Positions 25,490 through 33,298 of a DNA stretch of 64,000 nt are shown piece by piece. The position numbers and the translations under genes are program-made. Each line of letters opens with the position of its first letter. Position 1 is the first letter of the stretch. The notes under the pieces were generated by a model. It made no database searches. It was not told where the DNA came from and saw only the letters and a list, made by a program, of their open reading frames with translations. Source of the stretch: an uncultured Lachnospiraceae bacterium (GTDB lineage Bacteria > Bacillota > Clostridia > Lachnospirales > Lachnospiraceae); the NCBI GenBank assembly GCA_910579505.1, contig CAJTTZ010000013.1:1-64000 (forward strand). Direction: 5' to 3'.

Positions 25490-26200
25490 ATGCAGAAATT
25501 TGAAAACGTGGATATATTAAAATCCCTCAAAGCAATCATGCAGACCCACACGGAACACTTTCAGTCTGATTTTGACATAGACGTAAGGATTTTGAAGCAG
25601 GCGGCGAAAAGCCCGAACCCGGAGGATAAAAAATACTTGTGGTTATGCCGCCCTGCCGGGACGTGGTGCTTGCGGGAGCGTGACACGTTCATCAAGGATA
25701 CACGGGAGCATAACACGTTCTGTTTCTACGCCGAGCAGACAAGGGACAAGATACTTGCCTACGCCGTGGAGCTGACGGGCATAGAGAAAGGCAGGGTAAC
25801 GGGCAACCTCTACGAACTGGACTACCAGAAGCACTATAAGCACGTCAAGGACGCTTCCGTAGCCCCCGGAGATACCAAGCTGATATATGAGAACGGGGAA
25901 CGGACGCAGGAAGCCGGGAAGCGCATTACCGGGGACGCTGACCCCAACTTAGGGAAATTCGTCAACTTTGAAGAACAGCCCAAAGACCCCGCCGCCCTGC
26001 ATGGCGTTCTACTGGAAGAAAAATATAACCAACACCGCTTAAATTGTGGTAGCATTAAGGAGCATATCGAAACGCTGTCCGGCAAGGGGAAAGGGAAAAA
26101 GCCCTCTTTGCGGGCGCAGCTTGCACAGGACAAAAAGACCGTAAACGCCGCCCCGAAAAAGCAGGCGGCAAAGAGCAAGAACAAGGGATTGGAGGTATAG
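25490..26200 (+). CDS. Conserved ICE protein of unknown function with basic C-terminal tail
   Basis: A 236-residue protein conserved in this ICE type by position and sequence style (LWLCRPAGTWCLRERDTFI, HNTFCFYAEQTRDKILAYAVELTG). No catalytic motif is recognised. Its end (KKPSLRAQLAQDKKTVNAAP, then KKQAAKSKNKGLEV) closely repeats the end of the preceding 1,589-residue protein, so both may share a secretion or targeting signal. It starts 3 bases after the preceding stop, with AAAGGAG inside the upstream gene. Confidence 0.6.
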   Translation: MQKFENVDILKSLKAIMQTHTEHFQSDFDIDVRILKQAAKSPNPEDKKYLWLCRPAGTWCLRERDTFIKDTREHNTFCFYAEQTRDKILAYAVELTGIEKGRVTGNLYELDYQKHYKHVKDASVAPGDTKLIYENGERTQEAGKRITGDADPNLGKFVNFEEQPKDPAALHGVLLEEKYNQHRLNCGSIKEHIETLSGKGKGKKPSLRAQLAQDKKTVNAAPKKQAAKSKNKGLEV

Positions 26201-26204
26201 GCGT

Positions 26205-26414
26205 ATGGGACAATTCAATTTTGAGGAAACAAACCTTATCTGCTGTTACAGGAAGAAAACAAGGGCTGATACGGTGGCGGCAATGACCGCCGCCCTGCCC
26301 TACATGGAAACGGAGATACGGGAGCTTGCGGAGCGCACAGCGGAAAAGCTGAAGAAGCTGACCGAGGAAGAATTTGCAGAGCTTGTGTTTCTGCCTGCTG
26401 AAGATATGGAGTAA
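26205..26414 (+). CDS. Small conserved mobile element protein
   Basis: A 69-residue protein (MGQFNFEETNLICCYR..., then ALPYMETEIRELAERTAEKL). It follows the previous gene by 4 bases, with GGAGG in the end of that gene, and is the last gene of the conjugation operon before a terminator. Its function is not recognised; it is helical and acidic at the C-terminus. Confidence 0.6.
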   Translation: MGQFNFEETNLICCYRKKTRADTVAAMTAALPYMETEIRELAERTAEKLKKLTEEEFAELVFLPAEDME

Positions 26415-26419
26415 TGAAG

Positions 26420-26464
26420 CGCCGGGGAATGGCAGTCTGCGGGCTGCTGTTTCCCGGCGTTTTT
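26420..26464 (+). terminator. Terminator ending the conjugation operon
   Basis: CGCCGGGGAA (26,420-26,429) pairs with TTTCCCGGCG (26,450-26,459) with one wobble, followed by five T. The inner bases GCAG...CTGC extend the stem. Confidence 0.8.
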
Positions 26465-26470
26465 CAAAAC

Positions 26471-26507
26471 CAAGGTGTTGACAGCATGGGTTTGAATGTG
26501 CTATGAT
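26471..26507 (+). promoter_or_regulatory. Promoter and probable MarR operator for the regulator-efflux cassette
   Basis: TTGACA (26,478-26,483) and TATGAT (26,502-26,507) are 18 bases apart. CAAGGTGT overlaps the -35 box and recurs inverted twice before the MATE gene, which fits autoregulation by the MarR protein. Confidence 0.7.
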
Positions 26508-26533
26508 ATGTTTTTGAAAGGAGGAACAATAAA

Positions 26534-26950
26534 TTGGACGAGCAAAGTATGCTTATAAAATTGCTTAATGAGGCAATCGAAAGGCGAGTCAATAATGCCT
26601 TACGCCAAAGGAAACTAACTTTGGTTCAAGTATGGATATTGCGCTCTCTAAATCAGAGAGCCGACAAAACCTATTCATTCAAAGAATTAGAAAGTATTTT
26701 GAATGTAGCACAGTCCACTTGTGCAGGAACTATCAATAGAATTGTGGCAAAAGGATTTGTAGAGTGCTTTACGAACCCGGAGGACAGACGAATAAAACTG
26801 GTTCGGCTTACAGAAACAGGAGAAAAATATGTGAAAGATGTTGAGCAGGAAATCAACAACTTAAATGATACGTTATATTCTGGACTATCCACAGAAGAAA
26901 TAGACACATTTTTTTCCTTGTTACAAAGAATGTACGATAATATAAAATAA
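26534..26950 (+). CDS. MarR-family transcriptional regulator
   Basis: A 138-residue winged-helix protein. The recognition region FKELESILNVAQSTCAGTINRIVAKGFV is followed by the wing NPEDRRIKLVRLTETG. TTG at 26,534 is placed after AAAGGAGG. It precedes a MATE transporter by 90 bases and probably represses it and itself, since similar CAAGGTGT half-sites lie in both promoters. The ligand is unknown. AT-rich composition marks the cassette as cargo distinct from the ICE core. Confidence 0.88.
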   Translation: MDEQSMLIKLLNEAIERRVNNALRQRKLTLVQVWILRSLNQRADKTYSFKELESILNVAQSTCAGTINRIVAKGFVECFTNPEDRRIKLVRLTETGEKYVKDVEQEINNLNDTLYSGLSTEEIDTFFSLLQRMYDNIK

Positions 26951-26990
26951 ATGCCCTGCTTTTGCAAGGGTATTTATTTTGAGCAAATCG

Positions 26991-27030
26991 ACACCTTGCT
27001 GTTGACACCTTGATTTTAATTAAGCTATGG
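26991..27030 (+). promoter_or_regulatory. Repeated operator half-sites and promoter before the MATE gene
   Basis: ACACCTTG occurs at 26,991-26,998 and 27,005-27,012, the inverse of the CAAGGTGT before marR. TTGACA (27,002-27,007) overlaps the second copy, with TATGGA about 18 bases downstream as a weak -10. Confidence 0.6.
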
Positions 27031-27039
27031 AGGAAAACA

Positions 27040-28401
27040 ATGGAAGAAAAATCTTTAGAAGTATTTGAAAAATTACCTGTTCACAAAGCGGTATTAAAAA
27101 ATGCGTTGCCCGCTACGGCGGCTGCGCTCATGGTGCTAATCTATAATTTGGCAGACACTTTTTTTATCGGACAAACACATGACGCATTACAAGTTGCGGC
27201 TGTATCACTTGCAACCCCTGTTTTTCTGATTTATACAGCTTTAGGCACTGTTTTTGGGATTGGAGGTACATCTGTTATTTCAAGAGCTTTGGGAGAAGGG
27301 AGAAAGGAGTACGCACGGAAAGTCTGCTCTTTTTGTATGTGGGGCTGCGTTATTGTCGGTATCGTTTTTTCGGCACTGTTTTTGATTTTTATAGACCCCA
27401 TACTATCCGCAATCGGAGCGCAAGCCGACACATGGGAATATGCCAAAACATATTTAATCATTGTTGCGTGCAGCGGGCCGTTTGTTCTGATTTCCAACTG
27501 CTATTCAAATGTAGTCCGTGCAGAGGGTGAATCTGGAAAAGCCATGATGGGACAGCTTTTGGGTAATCTGCTTAATATCATACTTGACCCAATTATGATT
27601 TTAGGCTTTGGGTGGAAAATTACCGGGGCGGCGGTTGCAACTGTAATTGGAAACGTATTCGGCGCAGCTTATTATATTTTGTACTTCGTCCGTGGAAAGT
27701 CAAGTTTAAGTATCAGTATAAAAGACTTTTCAATCAGAAACAAAATTTGCAGCGGCGTACTTATGATTGGCGTACCTGCCGCATTAAATTCTATACTTAT
27801 GAGCGTTTCCCAAATGCTTATAAACAGTCAAATGGCAGAATACGGAGATATGGCAATCGCAGGAATGGGCGTAGCTATGAAAGTCGTTATGATTTCCATA
27901 GTGATATGCGTAGGTTTAGGGCAGGGAGTTCAGCCCTTATTGGGATATTGCGTTGGGGCAAAATTACAAAAGCGTTTCAATGCTGTTTTCAAGTTCTCTA
28001 TCATACTTGCGTTTATCGTTGGCACTATCTTTACAGCACTTTGTTATTTGTTCATTTCACAGATTGTAAGTGCCTTTCTGACCAATGAAACAGCGTTTGA
28101 ATATGGAGTACAGTTCTCAAAAATTTTGTTGATGACAGGCCCCTTTGTAGGTGTGTTCTTCGTTCTTATGAACACCTTACAGGCTATGGGAGCAGCAACA
28201 TCTTCTTTTATCATCAACATAAGCAAACAAGGAGTGATATTCATTCCAATACTTTTTATTCTGAAAGCAGCTTTGGGATTGCAGGGGCTTGTATGGGCGC
28301 AGCCCGTTGCGGATTTTCTTTCTTTTGTCCTTGCGATAATACTATATGTTTATACATACAAAAAGTACAGCGTAAGGGATAAACATTTAGCACAGGAGTA
28401 A
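27040..28401 (+). CDS. MATE-family multidrug efflux transporter
   Basis: A 453-residue protein with twelve hydrophobic helices in two similar halves. Typical MATE signatures are NLADTFFIGQ in helix 1, GGTSVISRALGEG after helix 2, VVRAEGESGKAMMGQLLGNLLNIILDP in the middle and LGYCVGAKLQKRF in the second half. It exports drugs or metabolites by antiport with sodium or protons. ATG at 27,040 follows GGAGG; a 10-residue longer form lacks support. It is probably controlled by the upstream MarR protein. Confidence 0.92.
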   Translation: MEEKSLEVFEKLPVHKAVLKNALPATAAALMVLIYNLADTFFIGQTHDALQVAAVSLATPVFLIYTALGTVFGIGGTSVISRALGEGRKEYARKVCSFCMWGCVIVGIVFSALFLIFIDPILSAIGAQADTWEYAKTYLIIVACSGPFVLISNCYSNVVRAEGESGKAMMGQLLGNLLNIILDPIMILGFGWKITGAAVATVIGNVFGAAYYILYFVRGKSSLSISIKDFSIRNKICSGVLMIGVPAALNSILMSVSQMLINSQMAEYGDMAIAGMGVAMKVVMISIVICVGLGQGVQPLLGYCVGAKLQKRFNAVFKFSIILAFIVGTIFTALCYLFISQIVSAFLTNETAFEYGVQFSKILLMTGPFVGVFFVLMNTLQAMGAATSSFIINISKQGVIFIPILFILKAALGLQGLVWAQPVADFLSFVLAIILYVYTYKKYSVRDKHLAQE

Positions 28402-28466
28402 TTGAAAAAGCAGAATAATACAGCAAGTTTCTCATAAAAAATTCTAAAAAAGAAAGAGGTGTTTTT

Positions 28467-29045
28467 GTGAATAACAGAATTATAACAATCAGCCGGGAAT
28501 TTGGCAGCGGAGGGCGTACAATCGGAAAGAAAGCTGCCGAAAAATTAGGAATACCCTGCTATGACCGGGAAATCATTGAAAAATTAGCTTTAAAAAGCGG
28601 CTTTTCTAAAGATTACATTCAAGAAGAAAGCAGATACGCCCCACAAGGAGTATTAGCTTTAACATTGGCAGACAGAAAAAACGGACTTACTAACCAAGAC
28701 AAGATTTGGGCTATCCAACATGATATCATTTGCCAGATTGCCGAAAGCGAAGCCTGCGTTATTGTTGGCAGATGTGCTGATTATATCCTGCATGACAAAG
28801 CTGACTGCCTGCGGGTTTTTATCCATGCAAACATTGAAAAACGGGCGGAACGAATTGTCAAAGAGTACGGAGAACAGGAACAGCTTCCTTTGCAAAGGCT
28901 TAAAAACAAAGATAAACACCGTGCAGCCTACTACCAATTTTATACAGATATGAAATGGGGCAAAGCCCAAAATTACCATATCTCTTTAGACAGCGGAGAA
29001 ATAGGGATTGAACAGTGTGCGGAAATCTTAAAACAACTGTATTAA
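28467..29045 (+). CDS. Cytidylate kinase-like family protein
   Basis: A 192-residue P-loop protein beginning NNRIITISREFGSGGRTIGKKAA. Its glycine-rich loop GSGGRTIGK and RCADYILHD resemble the cytidylate kinase-like proteins common in Lachnospiraceae, often beside MATE genes and regulators. The real substrate is not known. A GTG start at 28,467 follows AAGAGGTG. It is cotranscribed with the MATE gene, 65 bases downstream of it. Confidence 0.82.
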   Translation: MNNRIITISREFGSGGRTIGKKAAEKLGIPCYDREIIEKLALKSGFSKDYIQEESRYAPQGVLALTLADRKNGLTNQDKIWAIQHDIICQIAESEACVIVGRCADYILHDKADCLRVFIHANIEKRAERIVKEYGEQEQLPLQRLKNKDKHRAAYYQFYTDMKWGKAQNYHISLDSGEIGIEQCAEILKQLY

Positions 29046-29081
29046 CATAAATATATTTTGATACACATAGACAGTGGCAAT

Positions 29082-29115
29082 GTAATTTGCAGCCTGCGGA
29101 AAAAAGAGAAAGCCG
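29082..29115 (+). pseudogene. Scar of the winged-helix regulator gene
   Basis: The bases repeat those of the intact regulator at 30,956-30,989 with few changes (GTAATTTGCAGCCTGCGG against GTGATTTGCAACCTGCGG). They run into the same terminator sequence as at 31,052, with the middle of the gene end deleted. The duplication brackets the HxlR-nitroreductase block. Confidence 0.55.
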
Positions 29116-29155
29116 GGGAATGATGATTGATACACCGTCATTTCCCGGTGCTGTT
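29113..29155 (+). terminator. Terminator after the cytidylate kinase-like gene
   Basis: CCGGGGAATGA (29,113-29,123) pairs with TCATTTCCCGG (29,138-29,148), followed by a T-rich stretch. It is nearly the same sequence as the terminator at 31,052. Confidence 0.7.
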
Positions 29156-29163
29156 TCTAAGTA

Positions 29164-29484
29164 TTATGTAGTGTATTTATCAGCCCACTCATTAAGCAGA
29201 TTTAAGATAGGGAGAAACGCCTTTCCCATTTCTGTAAGGGAATACTCTACTTTTGGCGGCACAACCGGGTAAACCTGCCTGTTTATAACGCCATAGCTTT
29301 CTAAAAGCCGCAGGTCTTTTGTTAAACTTGCTTCTGTAACAGACGGGAGTTTCCGCTTGATTTCGCTAAAACGCAGAGTGTTTTCAGACAATAAATACAT
29401 AATTACCATTGTCCATTTTCCTTGAATTATCTTAGATACTCTTGCGATTGGACAATTCTCCGTATCAAAAACCAAATCTTCCAT
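29164..29484 (-). CDS. HxlR-family transcriptional regulator
   Basis: A 106-residue winged-helix protein with the HxlR pattern: CPIARVSKIIQGKWTMVIMYLL, FSEIKRKLPSVTEASLTKDLRLLE and a PPKVEYSLTEMG wing. Cys11 is in the usual sensing position of this family. It is divergent from the Cys-rich protein and nitroreductase genes, which it probably controls in response to electrophiles or redox stress. Its start lies next to inverted ACTATTTT/AAAATAGT repeats. Confidence 0.9.
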   Translation of the reverse strand: MEDLVFDTENCPIARVSKIIQGKWTMVIMYLLSENTLRFSEIKRKLPSVTEASLTKDLRLLESYGVINRQVYPVVPPKVEYSLTEMGKAFLPILNLLNEWADKYTT

Positions 29485-29498
29485 TATCTGTTCTCCTT

Positions 29499-29537
29499 AC
29501 TATTTTGAAAGATAGTACCTATAAAATAAAATAGTAC
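29499..29537. promoter_or_regulatory. Divergent operator between hxlR-like gene and the nitroreductase operon
   Basis: ACTATTTT (29,499-29,506) and AAAATAGT (29,528-29,535) form an inverted repeat. TAGTAC occurs at 29,513 and 29,532. This is the expected layout of an HxlR binding site. Confidence 0.6.
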
Positions 29538-29614
29538 TTTTCAGATTTCAATATACCACATATAATTGATGATGTAAAAGAAAATCTGAAATAAATTTTG
29601 ATTGGAGGTATTTT

Positions 29615-30049
29615 ATGAGTAATTATGCAGAATGGATTGATGATATGTTAGGTGCGGCAAAGGAAGTACAAACCCCTGCGGCAATCCATATGATTGAATG
29701 TTGCGGAAAAAAGTGTGCGGCACGGAAAAACATGGAAGAACAGTTCCGCCAAATGAAAGCCGCCGCTTCAAACTGTAAAACACGGGCAGATTATGTATCT
29801 TTTCTAAATGGTATTATGCCAATGACAATAACGGAAACAGATGATGGCATTGTCATACCTCTTAATAAAGATAAGTGTTCTTGTCCGATGGCAGACGGAA
29901 TTACAATAAATGCTGATATGTTATGCGAATGTACCCGTGGGCATGAAAAAGCAATGTGGAGTATCTTTTTTGGTAAACTCGTAGAGGTAGAAATAACTGA
30001 AAGTATTCTGCGTGGTGGAAAAGACTGCGTAATAAAAATAAAAATCTAA
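29615..30049 (+). CDS. Cys-rich protein of unknown function
   Basis: A 144-residue protein with eight cysteines in pairs (ECCGKKC at 28-34, C54, CSC at 88-90, CEC at 104-106), which suggests metal or iron-sulphur binding. I do not recognise the family. The start follows GGAGGT at 8 bases. It lies 19 bases before the nitroreductase gene and is divergent from the HxlR regulator, so a role in the same redox response is likely. Confidence 0.6.
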   Translation: MSNYAEWIDDMLGAAKEVQTPAAIHMIECCGKKCAARKNMEEQFRQMKAAASNCKTRADYVSFLNGIMPMTITETDDGIVIPLNKDKCSCPMADGITINADMLCECTRGHEKAMWSIFFGKLVEVEITESILRGGKDCVIKIKI

Positions 30050-30068
30050 TCAAGCAGGAGCAAGATAA

Positions 30069-30593
30069 ATGGAAACATTAAAAGCAATTTCACTTAGAAA
30101 ATCTGTTAGGTCATTTAAGCCCGAACAAATCTCTGATGAGATATTAAACACCATTATCAAAGCAGGCTTTCACGCCCCGGTAGCGTCAAATAAATATGAT
30201 ACGTTACATATAACAATCGTACAAAATGCAGAACTGCTAAAACAGATAGGCGTTGCTGCGTCAAACATGGTGTATGAAATGATAAAAATAAGAAAAAATA
30301 TGGATTTTGGGGCTAAAACACTTATTATTATTTCTTCAACACCTGCCACAATGCCGGGAATCGAATATGCAAATGCAGCCTGCGTACTTGAAAACATGGT
30401 TCTTGCGGCAACAGACCAGAAAGTAGACAGTATTATATGGGGCGGTGCTGCCGCTGCAATCAAACAGGACACACTACTAAAAAAATCACTTGAAATTCCA
30501 AATGGATTTAGCCCTGTATTATGTGCTTCTTTTGGATATGCAGCAAATTTAGAAAAGCCAAAGGAACATACGATTTCTTTGAACAAAGTTTAA
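30069..30593 (+). CDS. Nitroreductase-family protein
   Basis: A 174-residue flavoprotein of the nitroreductase fold. ISLRKSVRSFKPEQISDEIL gives the FMN-binding start, followed by AGFHAPVASNKYDTLHITIV and a C-terminal FGYAANLEKPKEH. It would reduce nitro or quinone compounds with NAD(P)H and FMN. The start follows GCAGGAGC. Regulation by the upstream HxlR protein is likely from the gene order. Confidence 0.88.
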   Translation: METLKAISLRKSVRSFKPEQISDEILNTIIKAGFHAPVASNKYDTLHITIVQNAELLKQIGVAASNMVYEMIKIRKNMDFGAKTLIIISSTPATMPGIEYANAACVLENMVLAATDQKVDSIIWGGAAAAIKQDTLLKKSLEIPNGFSPVLCASFGYAANLEKPKEHTISLNKV

Positions 30594-30625
30594 TTTTATC
30601 TCTACAAAAATTAGTACAATGTGAG

Positions 30626-31051
30626 GTGGTAGTTAGTATAAGTAAATTATTACTGCTGACACTTAATGAACAAGAGGAAAAAATAATTGATAAAATCGTA
30701 ACGGCACTATCTGACTATGTAGAGCTTAAAAACGTGCAGATTACGCCCGTTTCCGTGTTATCTTTTCCGGGACTGGAAATAAAGCAGAACCAACACAGGG
30801 TAATTCAAAACGGAAAAGAAATCAATCTTACCCGCCTTGAATACAGTACCCTTGTTTTCCTTGCTTCCAATCCCGGTATTGTCCTCTCACGGGCGCAGAT
30901 ATTTGAAGCCGTCTGGAACATGGATAGCGATAGCTGCCATTCAAGCGTTGGAAACGTGATTTGCAACCTGCGGAAAAAGATAGAGCCGGATAGCAAAAAC
31001 CCGACCTACATCAAAACCGTGTTAGGTGTCGGCTATAAATTCAACGGATAA
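30626..31051 (+). CDS. Winged-helix response-regulator-type DNA-binding protein
   Basis: An OmpR/PhoB-type C-terminal domain (INLTRLEYSTLVFLASNPGIVL, VGNVICNLRKKIEPDSKNP, YIKTVLGVGYKFNG) follows a short N-terminal region without the phosphoacceptor receiver fold. Related ICE proteins seem to start MSKLLLLTLNEQ. Here that position (30,638) is ATA rather than ATG, with GAGGTGG upstream, so the usual start is lost; GTG at 30,626 is the nearest alternative. The gene may be translated poorly or be decaying. A 34-base scar of it lies at 29,082. Confidence 0.68.
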   Translation: MVVSISKLLLLTLNEQEEKIIDKIVTALSDYVELKNVQITPVSVLSFPGLEIKQNQHRVIQNGKEINLTRLEYSTLVFLASNPGIVLSRAQIFEAVWNMDSDSCHSSVGNVICNLRKKIEPDSKNPTYIKTVLGVGYKFNG

Positions 31052-31097
31052 CGCCGGGGAATGATGATTGATACACTGTCATTCCCCGGTGTCTTTT
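31052..31097 (+). terminator. Terminator after the winged-helix regulator
   Basis: CCGGGGAATGA (31,054-31,064) pairs with TCATTCCCCGG (31,079-31,089), followed by GTCTTTTT. The convergent relaxase gene ends about 120 bases further on. Confidence 0.8.
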
Positions 31098-31218
31098 TCT
31101 GCCCTTGTGGACGCTTAGAAGCTGTTTTCCGGGCGGCAATGGATATTTCCCTACCTACGCACAAAACACCCCGGAAATGCCCTTAAAACGCCTTATATGC
31201 CTGCCCTAATTGTCCGCA

Positions 31219-32565
31219 TTACCTCTCTGTTTCCTTTTCCCGTTCCGGCTGCTTCGCCTGCCGCAAGATACTGTCTACATTCTGCTTGATTGTGTCGTAC
31301 TGCTTCACTTTCTTTTTCAGTTTCCCGTACTCTTGATACAGTCTTTCTTTTTTCTCCGTAAGCTCCTTGTACTCCATATGCAGCGTTTTGAAGTCGGGCA
31401 GCTTCCCGCCGTTCTTTGCCGCCTGCAACGTCTTAGCGGCGGCTTCGTGAATGATGATACTGCTCTCATTCCCCCGCAGGAATTTTTCTTTGTCCTTTGC
31501 CTTTTTGTACTGCATATAGACCGCCTTTGTCTGTTGGTATGCGGATATGTTTTTCATCAAAAGGGATATGTCGGACAATCTATTTTCCAAGCCTTTCAGC
31601 GTGGCGGCGGTATTTTCGCTTTCCGTATGCACTTCATCAAGTACCGCCTGCAACTGTTCATACTCTGAAATGTCATGCTCCGTTAGGAAATTCAAAGTCT
31701 TTGCCGCCTGCTTCAAGTTGTGTATCTTCGCCCACTGTTCATAGCCTTTGCTTTCCGCTGCCTTGATACTGTTCTGAATGTCTATCAGCATGGAGATACC
31801 CGCTTTTTCCCGCCTTAACGCTTTCGGCTTCGCCCGGTATGTCCCGGCAATCCTCTCCGTTATGGCTTCCACGGTATAGGCTTCCCCAAGCGTCTTAGAG
31901 CGTGTGAAGCGTTCCTGCCCCGGCGCACGGAATGAAATGTATTTCCCCCGCTTGATCTCATAGCCCGCCGCTTCCATGAGCCGCAGGAAATCATCAAAAT
32001 CTTTCGCTTTTGGAATGGTAACATCAATCACGGCTTTCAGCTTTGCTTTCCAACTTGTGCCTTTGCGTTCTGCGTCCCATTCCGCATATTTCTTTCCCTT
32101 GTCCTGCCCCGGCGTGACGACCGACAAGCCGTGTTCCCTGCACAGTCTGTCACTTTCGTTGCGTATCTGATAATAGCTTTTCTTGTTGGAAACATACTTG
32201 CGGTGTGTCGTGAAATCGACCGCACAAAATATGATATGGTTATGGATATGCCCCTTGTCTATGTGGGTAGTCAACACATATTCATATCTGCCGCCGAGAA
32301 CCTTGTCCGCAAGCTCCTTTCCTATGCGGTGGGCTTCCTCATAGCTGACCTCTCCGGGCGCAAAAGACTGTATCAAATGGTGTCCGAGGTTGTCCCCCTT
32401 GTCCCTTGCCTTTGACAGCGTAAAGCCAAACTCTATATCTGCCGTTTGGTATGAGCAGCCATAGGAGGAAATCAAAATCTGATTGTCTGTCTTGTCGGGA
32501 TTGCAGATATAATCAATCGCCTTATTCAGCGTAGTTTTGATAGGGTGTATCTTTGTAACTGCCAT
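31219..32565 (-). CDS. Relaxase / mobilisation nuclease (second)
   Basis: A 448-residue relaxase with Tyr19 (NKAIDYICNPDKT) and the histidine motif HIDKGHIHNHII (H101, H106, H108, H110). This is the Tn1549/Tn916-like mobilisation nuclease type. The C-terminal half is coiled coil, ending in basic residues. It overlaps mobC by 40 bases, as in the first module, but lies on the opposite strand. It is the better candidate for the ICE's own relaxase; the one at 4,506 belongs to the nested module. This assignment is inferred from position. Confidence 0.9.
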   Translation of the reverse strand: MAVTKIHPIKTTLNKAIDYICNPDKTDNQILISSYGCSYQTADIEFGFTLSKARDKGDNLGHHLIQSFAPGEVSYEEAHRIGKELADKVLGGRYEYVLTTHIDKGHIHNHIIFCAVDFTTHRKYVSNKKSYYQIRNESDRLCREHGLSVVTPGQDKGKKYAEWDAERKGTSWKAKLKAVIDVTIPKAKDFDDFLRLMEAAGYEIKRGKYISFRAPGQERFTRSKTLGEAYTVEAITERIAGTYRAKPKALRREKAGISMLIDIQNSIKAAESKGYEQWAKIHNLKQAAKTLNFLTEHDISEYEQLQAVLDEVHTESENTAATLKGLENRLSDISLLMKNISAYQQTKAVYMQYKKAKDKEKFLRGNESSIIIHEAAAKTLQAAKNGGKLPDFKTLHMEYKELTEKKERLYQEYGKLKKKVKQYDTIKQNVDSILRQAKQPEREKETER

Positions 32566-32855
32566 ATCTTATCCAATGCCCCCTTTATTTCCTCTAAGTC
32601 CTCTTTGTAGGCGTTCCCGGTGGAGTTGACCCGCCTTGCTATCTGATTGACGTTTACGCCGACTTTCTGTATCTCTGCCGTCTGCTCCTTGACTGCCGAG
32701 TAGTCTAACTGAATGATATACCCGTCAATCGCCATTTTCCGCAGGTACGCCCCCAAGTTGTCCGTTTGCAGCAGCTTCATTTTTTCCTCAATCAGTGTGC
32801 GCTCCTGCTCCGTCACATAAAATTTTAACTGGATAGCCCGTTTTCTCTCTGCCAT
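32526..32855 (-). CDS. mobC: MobC-family mobilisation protein (second)
   Basis: A 109-residue protein: ERKRAIQLKFYVTEQERTLI, LGAYLRKMAIDGYII and VNVNQIARRVNSTG are the MobC signatures. ATG at 32,855 is preferred over longer frames; AAAGGAAGCGGAG precedes it. It would bind the oriT likely contained in the structured repeat just upstream (32,880-32,988). Coding overlap with the relaxase mirrors the first module. Confidence 0.87.
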   Translation of the reverse strand: MAERKRAIQLKFYVTEQERTLIEEKMKLLQTDNLGAYLRKMAIDGYIIQLDYSAVKEQTAEIQKVGVNVNQIARRVNSTGNAYKEDLEEIKGALDKIWQLQRYTLSKLR

Positions 32856-32879
32856 AGCTCCGCTTCCTTTCCGTTTTCT

Positions 32880-32988
32880 AAGAGGGTTTGGGACACTTCC
32901 CAACAAGCAAAATCCCCACAAGTCCCGCAGGGCGGGGAATGGGGATTTTACGGGATTGGGTACTCAATCCCTATGCTTGCTATTCTTC
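32880..32988 (-). repeat. Structured repeat, copy B, upstream of the second mobC (oriT candidate)
   Basis: On the minus strand it is colinear with copy A at 20,577-20,684 over about 108 bases. Outer stem AAAATCCCCA/TGGGGATTTT replaces AAATTCCCAC/GTGGGAATTT of copy A, so base pairing is kept. Inner CCCCGCCCTGCGGG and the terminal TTGTTGGGAAGTGTCCC motif are conserved. Its place before mobC suggests oriT. Confidence 0.75.
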
Positions 32989-32997
32989 CCCCTGTAC

Positions 32998-33029
32998 TTA
33001 CTACGCACTGGAAGCCCAAAATGGCAAAC
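32998..33029 (+). repeat. Left arm of long-range inverted repeat
   Basis: TTACTACGCACTGGAA (32,998-33,013) and AAAATGGCAAAC (33,018-33,029) recur as reverse complements at 34,233-34,248 and 34,217-34,228. They bracket about 1.2 kb with the SymE-like and XRE genes. Confidence 0.7.
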
Positions 33030-33105
33030 GGTAAGAAAAGTTTTTGAAAATTTATCAAAAGAAAAAAGGGGAAGCCCGTTTTTTTATGGCTTTCCCTCTT
33101 AGCTG

Positions 33106-33291
33106 CTACCCGTTATCGTCTGATAGCTTCGTGATTGTTATTTTGTTTTCCTCACAATCCAACTGTATTTTATCCCCCACAGAAAAACCGAGGGTATTTA
33201 ACCATTGTCCCTCAAATCTGATCTGCGGGATAGTCTGATTGAATTGCTTTGTCTTTCCGTACACGGTTAGTTTTCTGCTGCTTTTTTCCAT
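33106..33291 (-). CDS. SymE-like toxin family protein
   Basis: A 61-residue protein with the SymE core: QTIPQIRFEGQWLNTLGFSV, GDKIQLDCEENKITIT, an AbrB-like swapped-hairpin fold. SymE of E. coli is an SOS-induced toxin; in ICEs such proteins are common but their activity is untested. ATG at 33,291 overlaps the stop region of the small gene upstream, with AGGGGG close by. The longer frame from 33,324 would overlap that gene. It is the second gene of a minus-strand operon divergent from an XRE regulator. Confidence 0.65.
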   Translation of the reverse strand: MEKSSRKLTVYGKTKQFNQTIPQIRFEGQWLNTLGFSVGDKIQLDCEENKITITKLSDDNG

Positions 33292-33298
33292 ATACCCC

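Noticed and set aside
29615..30049. Naming the Cys-rich protein as a ferredoxin or other known family
   Set aside because: Cysteine spacing does not fit ferredoxin clusters, and no other family could be recognised.
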